Source: Pseudomonas hygromyciniae
GTDB taxonomy: Bacteria > Pseudomonadota > Gammaproteobacteria > Pseudomonadales > Pseudomonadaceae
Direction of reading: 5' to 3'
NCBI RefSeq assembly: GCF_016925675.1
Contig: NZ_CP070506.1
Coordinates: 928,501-992,500, forward strand
DNA length: 64,000 bases
The notes beneath the pieces were generated by a model. It saw only the letters and a list, made by a program, of their open reading frames with translations. It was not told the origin of the DNA and did no database searches. The translations under genes and the position numbers were made by a program. Shown here piece by piece: positions 27,245-36,626 of this stretch (positions are counted from its first letter, which is position 1; each line of letters starts with the position of its first letter).

Positions 27245-28645
27245 ATGCCCGCCATTCCCTCAAGTCGTCCCTCGGGCTGGATGTTGATGTTGCTGGCCAC
27301 TGCCCAACTGATCATCGCCCTGGACGCGACCATTGTGTTTGTTGCCTTGCCGCAGATCGGCAGCCACCTGGGCTTTTCTGCCCAACAGTTACAGTGGGTG
27401 GTCAGCGCGTATACCGTGGCGTTTGGCGGTTTTCTATTGCTCGGTGGCCGGGCCACGGACCTGCTGGGCAAACGCCGTTTGTACCGGGTGGGCCAGTCGT
27501 TGTACGCGCTGTCGTCGTTGGCGGCGGTACTGGGCGGCAGCGCGTTGTTGCTGGTGCTGGCGCGCGCGGTACAAGGGGTGGGCGGTGCGCTGCTGTTTCC
27601 GGCGACCTTGGCGTTGATCAACACGCACTATGCGCAAGGGCCGCAGCGCAACCGGGCCTTTGCGGTGTGGAGCGCAGCGTCGGCCGCCGGGTTGGCGTTG
27701 GGTGCGTTGTTGGGCGGCGTGCTGACCCAATGGTGGGGCTGGGAGGCGGTGTTTCTGGTCAACGTGCCCTTGGCGGGCGGCTGTGCCCTGGCGGCGCGCT
27801 ACTGGATCCCCGCCGACGGCGAGCGCAGCCGAGGTCGCAGTTTTGATGTGAGTGGTGCGTTGACCGTTACCGTCGGCGGCACGCTGCTGGTGTTCGCCCT
27901 GGTGCAGGGGCCGGAATGGGGTTGGACGGCGCCCGCGACCCTGGGCTGCATGCTGTTGGCGCTGGCCTTGCTCGGGCTGTTTGCCTGGATCGAACACCGT
28001 GGCCGCGATCCGTTGATGCCACTGCGCCTGCTGGGTTACCGCGAGTTACGCATGGCCATGGTGCTGACCGCTGTCTTTATGAGCAGCTTCGGCGTGCAGT
28101 ACTACTTCCTCGCCCTGTACTACCAGCAAGTCTACGGCTACAGCGTGCTGCAGGCCGGGCTGGCGTTCTTGCCGGCGACATTGGTGTGTACCCTGGGCAT
28201 CTGGTTGGCCGAGCGCGCGCTGGTCAAAATCGGCTTGCGCAACACCCTGGTCAGCGGCCAGTTGGCCGGGGCGCTGGGGATTGCCCTGGTGTGCCTGGCG
28301 TTGCCCACAGGGGTGGGGTTCTGGTCGTTGTTGCCGGGGATCTTTATCTTGAGCCTTGGCCAAGGCATGACCTGGACGGCGATGTGGGTGGCCGCAGGCC
28401 TTGGCGTCAAGCCGGGAGAGCAGGGCGTGGCGGCGGGCATGGCCTCGACCACGCAACAGATCGGCGGCGCGCTGGGGTTGGCGGTGCTGGTGTCGCTGGC
28501 CAACGCCGGTGGCGCGACGGGCGCGGGTCAAGCTCAGGGGATCGAGTTGGCGTTGTGGTGGAGCGCGGGCATTGCGTTGGTGGGAGCGATGGTGGCATTG
28601 CGACTGAGGTCATCGCGGCCCGGACCGGTTCTGGAGGCGGCTTAG
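27245..28645 (+). CDS. MFS drug exporter, DHA2 (EmrB/QacA) family, 14 TM
   Basis: A 466-residue efflux pump with the DHA2 features: LDATIVFVALPQIGSHLGF in TM1, motif A-like GRATDLLGKRRLY, and motif C-type GLALGALLGGVLTQWWGWE. It exports hydrophobic compounds by proton antiport. No membrane-fusion partner is adjacent. Divergent LysR regulator. Confidence 0.87.
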   Translation: MPAIPSSRPSGWMLMLLATAQLIIALDATIVFVALPQIGSHLGFSAQQLQWVVSAYTVAFGGFLLLGGRATDLLGKRRLYRVGQSLYALSSLAAVLGGSALLLVLARAVQGVGGALLFPATLALINTHYAQGPQRNRAFAVWSAASAAGLALGALLGGVLTQWWGWEAVFLVNVPLAGGCALAARYWIPADGERSRGRSFDVSGALTVTVGGTLLVFALVQGPEWGWTAPATLGCMLLALALLGLFAWIEHRGRDPLMPLRLLGYRELRMAMVLTAVFMSSFGVQYYFLALYYQQVYGYSVLQAGLAFLPATLVCTLGIWLAERALVKIGLRNTLVSGQLAGALGIALVCLALPTGVGFWSLLPGIFILSLGQGMTWTAMWVAAGLGVKPGEQGVAAGMASTTQQIGGALGLAVLVSLANAGGATGAGQAQGIELALWWSAGIALVGAMVALRLRSSRPGPVLEAA

Positions 28646-28651
28646 GGTTTG

Positions 28652-28750
28652 TGTAGGAGCGAGCTTGCTCGCGAAGAGCTTAACTGTACTGCGTTTATCC
28701 TGGATAAACGTGGCGTTCTCAGGTTTTTCGCGAGCAAGCTCGCTCCTACA
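28652..28750. repeat. REP pair (REPIN)
   Basis: TGTAGGAGCGAGCTTGCTCG and its complement enclose a 50-bp centre. It lies between the MFS exporter and the convergent AraC gene. Confidence 0.9.
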
Positions 28751-28752
28751 GG

Positions 28753-29562
28753 TTAGCGGCCGAGCATCTTCACCCAGCGCGACGGCGGTATGCCGAAGGT
28801 GCTGCGAAACTGCCGGGTCATGTGGCTCTGGTCGGTGAAGCCGGCGATCAGCGCCGCATCCACCAATGACTGACCCTGGCCCAGCAGGTTGCGCACCAGA
28901 TCCAGGCGGCGCATGGTCAGGTAGCGGTAGGGGCTGGTGCCGAACAACAGGCGAAAATCCCGCGACAAGGCCCAGCGATCCCGCCCGCAATGCGCGGCCA
29001 TTTCATCCAGGGTGATGCTGCGCCCCAAGGCGCTGTGGATAAATTCCCGGGCCCGTTCGGCGGCCTGGTAATCAAAGGTCTTGCGGTTGGCGCTGATACC
29101 CGATGCGTTGTTCAGGGCGTGGGCCAGGTCAAACAGCGCGTCTTGCTCTTGCATCGGGTCCAGCGGGCAATCGAGTTGCTGCACAAAGGCCTGGCAGGCC
29201 CGGTGCAGCCATGGGTCGTTGGACAGCCCGTTGTGGATAAAGGGCAACGGCTTGCCGCCGAGAATCTGCTGGATCAGCGCCGGCTCTACATAAATCATCC
29301 GGTACTTGAAGCCTTCGTCGCTGCCAGCCCAGCCATCGTGGACCTCATCAGGATGGATCACCATGGTCGTGCCTGGCAGGCTGTGGGTCTGGCTGCCGCG
29401 ATAATGAAAACTCTGTACGCCGAACAAGGTGTGGCCAATGGCGTAGGTGTCGTGGCGATGAGGGTCGAAGCCAAACCCGGAAAAATACGCTTCGATCCGC
29501 TCCAGGCCACTGCCATGGGGCGCACGGTGCAGCCAGTCGATATTCGCGGTGAGTTTGCCCAT
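28753..29562 (-). CDS. AraC-family regulator with cupin sensor domain
   Basis: A 269-residue regulator. The N-terminal AraC-type cupin includes FDPHRHDTYAIGHTLFGVQSF and the C-terminal double HTH includes LDEMAAHCGRDRWALSRDFRL and LVDAALIAGFTDQSHMTRQFR. The ATG at 29562 starts MGKLTANIDW. Target genes are not evident; its neighbours are ddl and the REPIN. Confidence 0.87.
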   Translation of the reverse strand: MGKLTANIDWLHRAPHGSGLERIEAYFSGFGFDPHRHDTYAIGHTLFGVQSFHYRGSQTHSLPGTTMVIHPDEVHDGWAGSDEGFKYRMIYVEPALIQQILGGKPLPFIHNGLSNDPWLHRACQAFVQQLDCPLDPMQEQDALFDLAHALNNASGISANRKTFDYQAAERAREFIHSALGRSITLDEMAAHCGRDRWALSRDFRLLFGTSPYRYLTMRRLDLVRNLLGQGQSLVDAALIAGFTDQSHMTRQFRSTFGIPPSRWVKMLGR

Positions 29563-29716
29563 GGGATGTTTTTCGAAAGATGTCGGATGGAGTGACGTTA
29601 ACTGAGTCTGAGGTGGCTGTCTGCCGGGGTCTTGTACGATTGTGCGCGGTCGCAACGGTGGCGAAGCGCTGACGGCCCGTGGTAATAAGCCTTACTTTCT
29701 ACAGTGAGGCCGGGTC

Positions 29717-30811
29717 ATGAGTCAGTTGCGGGTAGGGATTATTTTTGGTGGCCGTTCGGCTGAGCACGAAGTGTCGTTGCAGTCGGCACGCAACATCGTC
29801 GACGCCCTCGACCGCACGCGTTTCGAACCGGTGCTGATTGGCATCGACAAGGCTGGCCACTGGCACCTCAATGACACCTCGAACTTCCTGCTCAACCAGG
29901 AAAACCCTGCGCTGATCGCCCTCAACCAGTCCAACCGCGAGCTGGCAGTAGTGCCGGGCAAGGCCAGCCAACAACTGGTGGAAACCTCGGGCCAGGGCTT
30001 GCTGGAACATGTCGATGTGATCTTCCCGATTGTCCACGGCACCCTCGGCGAAGACGGTTGCCTGCAAGGATTGCTGCGCATGGCGGACCTGCCGTTCGTG
30101 GGTTCCGATGTACTGGGTTCGGCGGTGTGCATGGACAAGGACATCAGCAAACGCCTGCTGCGCGATGCCGGTATCGCCGTGGCGCCCTTTATCACCCTCA
30201 ACCGTGGCAACGCGGCGCGCACAACCTTCGACCAGGCCCGGCAAAAGCTCGGTTTGCCGCTGTTCGTCAAACCGGCCAACCAAGGCTCCTCCGTGGGCGT
30301 GAGCAAGGTGGCTGACGAAGCTGGGTACTTGGCCGCTGTTGAGCTGGCGTTGGGCTTCGATGAAAAAGTGTTGGTGGAATCCGCTGTCAAAGGCCGGGAG
30401 ATCGAATGCGCGGTACTGGGCAACGAGCGTCCCATCGCCAGCGGTTGTGGCGAGATCGTGGTGCGTGACGGCTTCTATTCTTACGACAGCAAATACATCG
30501 ACGACCAGGCCGCACAAGTGCTGGTGCCGGCCGACATCAGTGTTGAGGCCAGCGAGCGCATCCGTGCCCTGGCCGTCGAGGCGTTTGAAGTGCTGGGCTG
30601 CGCCGGGCTGGCGCGGGTTGATGTGTTTCTGTGTGAAGACGGTGAAGTCTTGATCAACGAGGTCAACTCATTGCCCGGTTTCACCCGCATCAGCATGTAC
30701 CCCAAGTTGTGGCAGGCGGCGGGGATGAGTTACAGCGAACTGGTCAGCCGCTTGATCGAGCTGGCGCTGGAACGGCACACGGCACGCAGGGGGTTGAAGA
30801 TCAGCCGCTAA
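29717..30811 (+). CDS. ddl: D-alanine--D-alanine ligase
   Basis: A 364-residue ATP-grasp ligase that joins two D-alanines for peptidoglycan synthesis. [19 protein letters not shown] is the N-terminal signature; GRSAEHEVS, the ATP-grasp loop [14 protein letters not shown] and the metal-binding [11 protein letters not shown] near residue 316 are all present. Length suggests the DdlA type, separate from the ddlB copy usually found in the division cluster. Confidence 0.94.
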   Translation: MSQLRVGIIFGGRSAEHEVSLQSARNIVDALDRTRFEPVLIGIDKAGHWHLNDTSNFLLNQENPALIALNQSNRELAVVPGKASQQLVETSGQGLLEHVDVIFPIVHGTLGEDGCLQGLLRMADLPFVGSDVLGSAVCMDKDISKRLLRDAGIAVAPFITLNRGNAARTTFDQARQKLGLPLFVKPANQGSSVGVSKVADEAGYLAAVELALGFDEKVLVESAVKGREIECAVLGNERPIASGCGEIVVRDGFYSYDSKYIDDQAAQVLVPADISVEASERIRALAVEAFEVLGCAGLARVDVFLCEDGEVLINEVNSLPGFTRISMYPKLWQAAGMSYSELVSRLIELALERHTARRGLKISR

Positions 30812-30828
30812 GGGACAGACCAAGGACT

Positions 30829-30959
30829 GTGGCGAGGGGGCTCATCCCCCGCTGGGCTGCGCAGCAGCCCCAAAACCAGCCACCTCGGTGTGCCTGACAC
30901 TACTCGGTGGGCCTTATTGGGACTGCTGCGCAGCCCAGCGGGACGAGCCCCCTCGCCAC
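30829..30959. repeat. REP pair with long arms
   Basis: GTGGCGAGGGGGCTCATCCC...GCTGGGCTGCGCAGCAGCCCC is repeated in inverted orientation, leaving a 40-bp centre. It separates ddl from the convergent ggt gene and can fold into a strong hairpin. Confidence 0.88.
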
Positions 30960-30971
30960 CAGGGTTGGTTC

Positions 30972-32816
30972 TCAATCCCCCAGCGCTTCCCCCTCACGCC
31001 GTGGATCTGCGCCGCCACTCCAGGTCGCCTTGCCCTGGGCATCGCGCACTCGCACGATGGCCTGGGTACCGCTGGTCATATCGATCTCGCTCAAGGCGTG
31101 CCCACGGTCCTTGAGGGCCGCTTTCAATTGCGCGCTGAACAGCCCTTGCTCCAGCTCGGTCGCGCCGTTGCGGCTGCCGAAGTTGGGCAGGCTGATGGCG
31201 GCTTGTGGGTCGAGGTTCCAGTCGAGCATGCCCACCAGGGATTTGCTCACGTATTCGATGATCTGCGATCCGCCGGGAGAGCCGACCGTGGCCAGCAGCT
31301 CGCCGCTTTGGCGGTCGAAGACCAGGGTCGGCGCCATGGACGAACGCGGGCGTTTGCCCGGCTCGATACGGTTGGCCACTGGTTGGCCGTTTTCTTCGGG
31401 GATAAAGGAAAAGTCCGTCATCTGATTATTCAGCAGGAAGCCCTGGACCATCACGTGGGAGCCGAACGCGGCTTCGATGGTGGTGGTCATCGACACCGCG
31501 CCGCCCTGGTCATCTACAGCGACCACTTGCGAGGTGGAAATACGCAGTGGCGAGCGATCCGGCGCGTAAGCCACCTCAACCCCCGCCGGTTGGCCGGGCT
31601 TGGCTACGCCCATGCTGCGCTCGCCAATCAATGCCGCGCGGCTGGCCAGATAGCCGGGGGCGAGCAGGCCCGCGACCGGCACGGCGACGAAGTCTTGATC
31701 GGCTACATATTGTGCGCGGTCGGCGTAGGCCAGGCGATCGGCCTCGGCAATCAGGTGCACGGCGGTGGGCACAGGTTCCAGGCCAGCGGCAGTCGTTGTC
31801 TTCACAGGTTTGAGCGGCGCCAGGGCCCAGCGCGGGTCGCGGGCTTCGAGGGCCTGCAAGGTGCCGAGGATCTGCGCAATGGCCACCCCGCCCGAAGACG
31901 GCGGCGGCATGCCGCACACCTGCCAGCGCTTGTAGTCGGTACACAGCGGCGTGCGCTCCTTGGCGCGGTAGGCCTGCAGATCGTTCAACGCGAGGCGGCC
32001 AGTGTGGTGATGGCCCTGGACCTTGCGTGCAATCTCCTCGGCGATCGGGCCGTGGTAAAGCGCGTCGGGCCCTTCCTTGGCGATACGTTTGAATACATTG
32101 GCCAGCGCCGGGTTTTTCAACAGGGTGCCCGTGGCTTTCGGGCTGCCGTCGGCATTGAGAAAATACGCCGCCATGTCTGGTGACTGGCTGATGTAGCGGT
32201 CGGCGGCGATCAGGCTGTGCAGGCGCGCAGAAATCGCAAAGCCCTGCTCGGAGAGCTGGATTGCCGGCGCAAACAATTGCGCCCAGGGCAGGCGGCCGCT
32301 TTGTTCGTGGGCCATCTTCAGCGCGCGCAGGACACCGGGGGTGGCGACCGACCGACCACCGATCTGCGCCTGGGCAAACGCCATCGGCGTGCCGTCGGCA
32401 TTGAGCAGCATATCGGGCGTGGCGCCGGCCGGTGCGGTTTCACGGCCGTCATAGGCCCTAACCTGCTTGCCATCCCACAGCATGATAAAGGCGCCACCGC
32501 CGATCCCCGAGGACTGCGGCTCCACCAGTGTCAGCACCGCCTGCATGGCGATGGCCGCATCGATGGCCGAGCCACCCTGGCGCAAAATCGTGCGCCCGGC
32601 TTCGGCTGCCAGCGGGTTGGCTGCCGCCGCCATATGGCGCTCGGCGTGGCGAACTGTCATATCGGTGCGATAGCCCGAACCCAGCTCCGGGGCGGGCGGC
32701 AAGTCGGGGCTGCTGGTGCTGTGGCAGGCGCTGAGGCTGAGGGCGGCGACGATCACCGAAAGGCTGGTAAGGCGCTGCAAGCGTAGGTTGAAAAGCACGC
32801 GCTGAACTCCGTTCAT
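30972..32816 (-). CDS. ggt: Gamma-glutamyltransferase, lipoprotein type
   Basis: A 614-residue Ntn-hydrolase precursor that cleaves gamma-glutamyl compounds such as glutathione. The lipobox LSAC places the lipidated Cys at residue 31. ST-SQVVAVDDQGGAVSMTTT contains the autocleavage Thr that becomes the catalytic N-terminus of the small subunit, and SSMAPTLVF and SPGGSQII are substrate-site segments. It probably acts in the periplasm, tethered to a membrane. Confidence 0.92.
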   Translation of the reverse strand: MNGVQRVLFNLRLQRLTSLSVIVAALSLSACHSTSSPDLPPAPELGSGYRTDMTVRHAERHMAAAANPLAAEAGRTILRQGGSAIDAAIAMQAVLTLVEPQSSGIGGGAFIMLWDGKQVRAYDGRETAPAGATPDMLLNADGTPMAFAQAQIGGRSVATPGVLRALKMAHEQSGRLPWAQLFAPAIQLSEQGFAISARLHSLIAADRYISQSPDMAAYFLNADGSPKATGTLLKNPALANVFKRIAKEGPDALYHGPIAEEIARKVQGHHHTGRLALNDLQAYRAKERTPLCTDYKRWQVCGMPPPSSGGVAIAQILGTLQALEARDPRWALAPLKPVKTTTAAGLEPVPTAVHLIAEADRLAYADRAQYVADQDFVAVPVAGLLAPGYLASRAALIGERSMGVAKPGQPAGVEVAYAPDRSPLRISTSQVVAVDDQGGAVSMTTTIEAAFGSHVMVQGFLLNNQMTDFSFIPEENGQPVANRIEPGKRPRSSMAPTLVFDRQSGELLATVGSPGGSQIIEYVSKSLVGMLDWNLDPQAAISLPNFGSRNGATELEQGLFSAQLKAALKDRGHALSEIDMTSGTQAIVRVRDAQGKATWSGGADPRREGEALGD

Positions 32817-33019
32817 TTTGAGAATGATCTGTTGTCCCTGGGGGTGATGCTTTGCGGGTAAGTCGCACCTGGCAGATATCTGCGGGGAAGGAGGGCGGAC
32901 ACTAACAGCGGGGATGCAGGAGCGTCAAAAACCGATGGGTAACAGAATCGATATTGCGCAAGTCCCATGGGGGCAAGACGCGTTCATTACCGATTGGGCC
33001 TTAACGCCCATGTGCGCCC

Positions 33020-33060
33020 CCCATCATGCTGCACTGCACAGCGAGCATGATGGTGGGCTG
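33020..33060. repeat. Inverted repeat in the ggt - cytochrome b561 gap
   Basis: CCATCATGCT (33021-33030) pairs with 33044-33053. It lies just past the cytochrome gene stop on the minus strand but has no T-run, so it is at most a weak terminator. Confidence 0.5.
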
Positions 33061-33065
33061 AAGGA

Positions 33066-33617
33066 TTAGCGCGGGTGACGCCGTGGCAACATGCGTGTCA
33101 GGGTGTTATCCCGCAGCCAGTAGTGATGGAGCAATCCGGCGCCAGCGTGCAGGCCGATCAGCCAGTAGCCGGCGCTGCCGAGCAGCTCGTGCCAGTACTT
33201 GAACTGCTTGGCCAGGTCGGGATTGACTGCCAGTAGTGTCGGCATCTGGAACCCCCAATACGGGAACGGTTTACCGCCAGCGGTGAGCATCAGCCAAGCC
33301 AGTAATGGCGTGATGATCATTAAGCCATAGAGGGCCAGGTGCATCAGGTGTGACAAGCCAGATTGCCAGGTCGGTGGCTGGGGGGTGATAGGGGGGCGCG
33401 GCGTCAGGCGGCCTAACAGGCGCACCCAGACCAACGCAAAAATGCTCAGGCCGAACACCCCGTGCAAGCCCAGCAGCAGGCTTCGTGCGTCGCTTCCTCG
33501 GGGCATAAAACCCTTGAGTTCGATGCATGCGTACACGCAGACAAACAGCACCAGCATCAGCCAGTGCATGATGATCGACAGTCTTCCATAACGTGTGACG
33601 ACCTTCTTGGTGGTCAT
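33066..33617 (-). CDS. Cytochrome b561 family protein
   Basis: A 183-residue, four-TM membrane protein. Heme-ligand histidines are visible in YGRLSIIMHWLM, LLGLHGVFGL, KQFKYWHELLG and LIGLHAGAGLLHHYW. Members move electrons from ubiquinol or oxidise superoxide (CybB). Its lone position gives no partner. Confidence 0.9.
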   Translation of the reverse strand: MTTKKVVTRYGRLSIIMHWLMLVLFVCVYACIELKGFMPRGSDARSLLLGLHGVFGLSIFALVWVRLLGRLTPRPPITPQPPTWQSGLSHLMHLALYGLMIITPLLAWLMLTAGGKPFPYWGFQMPTLLAVNPDLAKQFKYWHELLGSAGYWLIGLHAGAGLLHHYWLRDNTLTRMLPRRHPR

Positions 33618-33806
33618 AAAGGGCCTCCTGACTCAGCGTAAGTGGCGGCCAATGGGTTTGGCGGCCTTGATCCGGTTGCGTCGAACCGATGGGCACTTTG
33701 CAACACCCGCCTTAAGACATTCTGAAGGCAGCCTTCTCACCTTCAGACTTCGTTAAGAAATGGCTTGGATACTCCTCCCACACCTATTAAGGGAGGCGTC
33801 TTGCCC

Positions 33807-34484
33807 ATGACCCTTGTTGACTGGAATATCCGCCTGCCCCTGCACTTTGGTCAGGCCCACGTGCCGCAAATGACACTCTCAAGTGCGTTGCCGGATGACC
33901 CTCAGCGCCCGTTATTCGAATCGTTTATCCAACAGCGTTTTCAAAAAGCCCACGGTGCTGACATTCGCCACTTCATGCCTGAGCTGTTTGGGATGCACAA
34001 CGGCGATGGCGAGCTGTGCGCAGTGGCGGGGGTACGCCGCGCGCAAGTGGAGCCGCTGTTTCTCGAGCGCTACCTGGATCAACCCATTGAACCGCTGATC
34101 AGTGCGGCGGCGGGTCGTGATGTGGAGCGCGCCGGGATTGTCGAGGTTGGCAACCTTGCCGCCAGCGACACCGGCAGTGCACGGCTGAGCATCGTGGCCA
34201 TCACCTATTTGCTGGCCATGGGGGGCCTGGAATGGGTGACCTTTACCGGCAGTATCGGCCTGGTCAACAGCTTCCACCGCCTGGGTTTGAAACCGGTGAC
34301 CCTGTGCGCTGCCGATCCGGAGCGCCTGGGGGACGACCGTCACAGTTGGGGCAGTTACTACGAGAGTAAGCCTTGGGTACATGTGGGCAATATCCGCAGC
34401 GGCTTTGTCCATCTGCGCAACATGGGGCTGTTCAACCGCTTAGGGCTGTCGACCTCGATGGAAGGAGCTTTTCATGTCGCTTGA
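33807..34484 (+). CDS. Thermostable-hemolysin family protein (acyltransferase-like)
   Basis: A 225-residue protein of the thermostable hemolysin family (Vibrio delta-VPH type). Core segments are AGVRRAQVEPLFLERYLDQP, GIVEVGNLAASDTGSARLSI and LEWVTFTGSIGLVNSFHRLGL. The pattern of a variable N-terminus, LExYLD and an EVGNLA strand resembles autoinducer-synthase-like GNAT folds, so an acyl or aminoacyl transfer role is more likely than pore formation; that is inference. I took the ATG at 33807, ten bases after GGGAGG. It opens a seven-gene coupled operon and overlaps the next gene by 11 bp. Confidence 0.75.
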   Translation: MTLVDWNIRLPLHFGQAHVPQMTLSSALPDDPQRPLFESFIQQRFQKAHGADIRHFMPELFGMHNGDGELCAVAGVRRAQVEPLFLERYLDQPIEPLISAAAGRDVERAGIVEVGNLAASDTGSARLSIVAITYLLAMGGLEWVTFTGSIGLVNSFHRLGLKPVTLCAADPERLGDDRHSWGSYYESKPWVHVGNIRSGFVHLRNMGLFNRLGLSTSMEGAFHVA

Positions 34485-35955
34485 ATTGCAACGATTTAAA
34501 CAAACCTTGCTCCAGCATGCCGAGCGCGAACCCAGCGGCGTCGCGCTGTGGGGCGATACCCTCAAGCTTGATTACGCCACCCTCTATGCAGAGGTGCTGT
34601 ATCGCCAGGAGCGCTTGCGCGATGAGCATGTGGAGGTGATTGCGCTGGCCCAGGACAACGGCGTCGAAGCCATGCTCTGGGACTTGGCCATTTTGTTCGA
34701 GGGCCTGACCTGCGTGACGCTGCCACCGTTTTTCAGCCCGGCGCAGCGTGCCCATTGCCTTGAGCAAAGTCAGGCCGAACGTGTGATCGCAGGGCCGGAG
34801 CTTGCGCACGAGTTAACTGCCGGCGGTTATCAACAGCAGGGCGAGTTCTGGTGCCGCACGTTTAGTGGCCCCAACCAGATGCCTGCCGGTACCGCCAAGC
34901 TGACCTTCACCTCCGGCACCACCGGTACGCCCAAAGGCGTGTGTCTGAGTGCGCAAAGCCTGCTGCGGGTTGCACGGGAGTTGGACCAGGCGAGTAAATC
35001 CAGCGATTCGCGGCATCACCTGTCGCTGCTGCCGCTGGCGATCCTGCTAGAGAATCTCGGTTGCTACGCCGCGCTCTACGCGGGGGCGACGCTGAGCTTG
35101 CCGAGTCAGGAAGTCCTGGGCATTCAAGGCGCCAGCAGTGTCGATGTCCCGCGGCTGCTGGGTTGCCTGGCCGCTCGCCAGCCGCAGAGCCTGATTTTGG
35201 TGCCGCAACTGCTGCAACTATTGGTCGGTGCTGCCGAACAGAAGGGTTTCAATCCGCAGAACCTGCGCTTTGTAGCGGTGGGTGGGGCGCGGGTGTGCGA
35301 GGACTTACTGCAGCGTGCGCAGCGCGTGGGGGTGCCCGTCTATGAAGGGTACGGATTATCGGAGTGCGCCTCGGTGGTCTGCCTGAACCGTCCCGGTCTG
35401 TGCCGCCCGGGCAGCGTCGGCCAACCCTTGCCCCATGCGCAAGTGAAACTGGCCGAGGACGGAGAAGTGTTGATCAAGGGCACGAACTTGCTCGGCTATC
35501 TCGGTGAGCCCGCCTACAGCGAAGAGTGGTGGCCGAGCGGGGATATCGGCGAGTTCGATTCCCAGGGCTTTCTCTACCTCAAGGGGCGCAAGAAACATCA
35601 GTTCGTCACCAGTTTCGGGCGCAACGTCAACCCAGAATGGGTTGAGTCCGAACTGACCCAGCGCAATCACATCGCCCAAGCCTTTGTGTACGGCGAGGCG
35701 CTGGCGCGCAACCACGCCTTGCTCTGGCCTCATCGACCCGATTGCAGCGATGCGCAGTTGGACTTCGCGGTCGCCCAGGCCAACGAGACCTTACCCGATT
35801 ACGCCCGGGTGCATAGCTGGACGCGCCTGGCCCAACCATTCACGGCTGCCAATGGCCTGCTCACCGCCAACGGCCGTCCGCGCCGCGATGCCATTGTGGC
35901 GCAGTACCGCACACAACTCACTCAAGCCGTTCTTTCCCAGGAATCGATGTCATGA
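34474..35955 (+). CDS. AMP-dependent acyl/aminoacyl ligase (ANL superfamily)
   Basis: A 493-residue adenylating enzyme. Motif A3 is LTFTSGTTGTPKGV (about residue 144), A5 is YGLSEC, A7 is SGDIGEFDSQGFLYLKGRKK. The C-terminal A10 motif reads LLTANGRPRRDAI: the catalytic lysine of NGKxxR appears as Arg. The C-terminal lid is short. It should activate a carboxylic acid with ATP; the acceptor (CoA, an amine, or the partner proteins) is unknown and no acyl-carrier gene is nearby. Its stop overlaps the next start by ATGA. Confidence 0.8.
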   Translation: MSLELQRFKQTLLQHAEREPSGVALWGDTLKLDYATLYAEVLYRQERLRDEHVEVIALAQDNGVEAMLWDLAILFEGLTCVTLPPFFSPAQRAHCLEQSQAERVIAGPELAHELTAGGYQQQGEFWCRTFSGPNQMPAGTAKLTFTSGTTGTPKGVCLSAQSLLRVARELDQASKSSDSRHHLSLLPLAILLENLGCYAALYAGATLSLPSQEVLGIQGASSVDVPRLLGCLAARQPQSLILVPQLLQLLVGAAEQKGFNPQNLRFVAVGGARVCEDLLQRAQRVGVPVYEGYGLSECASVVCLNRPGLCRPGSVGQPLPHAQVKLAEDGEVLIKGTNLLGYLGEPAYSEEWWPSGDIGEFDSQGFLYLKGRKKHQFVTSFGRNVNPEWVESELTQRNHIAQAFVYGEALARNHALLWPHRPDCSDAQLDFAVAQANETLPDYARVHSWTRLAQPFTAANGLLTANGRPRRDAIVAQYRTQLTQAVLSQESMS

Positions 35956-36626
35956 ATTTTTTCGACGAGCTGCAAGACGCCACGCAACAGGAACGTCACG
36001 AACTGTTCAACCTGCCCATCATTGTCAGTGCGCTACGAGGCGATGTGAGCCTTGAGAGCTATCGGGCGTTTCTGGTCCAGGCTTATTACCACGTGCGCCA
36101 TACGGTGCCGCTGATGATGGCATGCGGTGCGCGTCTGCCCGCCCGTCTGGAGTGGCTGCGCAAAGCCGTGTGTGAGTACATCGAAGAGGAGTACGGCCAT
36201 GAACAGTGGGTGCTCGACGACATTGTCGCCTGTGGTGGCGACCGCATTGCCGTACGCGATGGCCAGCCGTCGCTGTCGATTGAGTTAATGGTCAGTTATC
36301 TCTATGACCTGATCGCCCGTGGCAACCCGGTCGGCCTGTTTGGCATGGTCAATGTACTCGAAGGCACCAGCATTGCACTGGCAACCCACGCAGCGGGCAG
36401 CATTCGCACGCGCCTGGGGTTGCCGGAAACGGCCTTCAGTTATCTGAGCTCCCATGGCTCGCTCGATATTGAGCACATGCAGACCTATCGTCGCCTGATG
36501 AACCAGCTGGAAGATCGGGACGATCAAGAGGCGGTGATTCACGCCTCGAAAGTCGTGTATCGCTTGTACACCGATATGTTCCGCGGCCTGTCCCGCGATG
36601 TGGAGGGGCAACATGCAGCTGCATGA
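35952..36626 (+). CDS. Iron-containing redox enzyme, heme-oxygenase-like (TenA/HDO fold)
   Basis: A 224-residue all-helical protein of the iron-containing redox family. Likely metal ligands are H47/H50 in AYYHVRHT, E79-E80 and H83 in IEEEYGHEQW, E137 in VLEGTS, and H168, D172 and H175 in HGSLDIEHM. Such heme-oxygenase-like diiron oxidases carry out N-oxidation, desaturation or C-C cleavage (UndA, SznF and BesC are examples). It sits between an adenylating enzyme and an SDR in a coupled operon, which argues for a tailoring step. Confidence 0.75.
   Translation: MNFFDELQDATQQERHELFNLPIIVSALRGDVSLESYRAFLVQAYYHVRHTVPLMMACGARLPARLEWLRKAVCEYIEEEYGHEQWVLDDIVACGGDRIAVRDGQPSLSIELMVSYLYDLIARGNPVGLFGMVNVLEGTSIALATHAAGSIRTRLGLPETAFSYLSSHGSLDIEHMQTYRRLMNQLEDRDDQEAVIHASKVVYRLYTDMFRGLSRDVEGQHAAA

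Noticed and set aside
33807..34484. True hemolysin toxin
   Set aside because: No signal peptide or pore-forming features; the operon context favours an enzyme, so only the family name is kept.
35952..36626. UndA-type 1-undecene synthase
   Set aside because: Shares the fold class but the sequence around the ligand helices does not match UndA, and neighbours differ.
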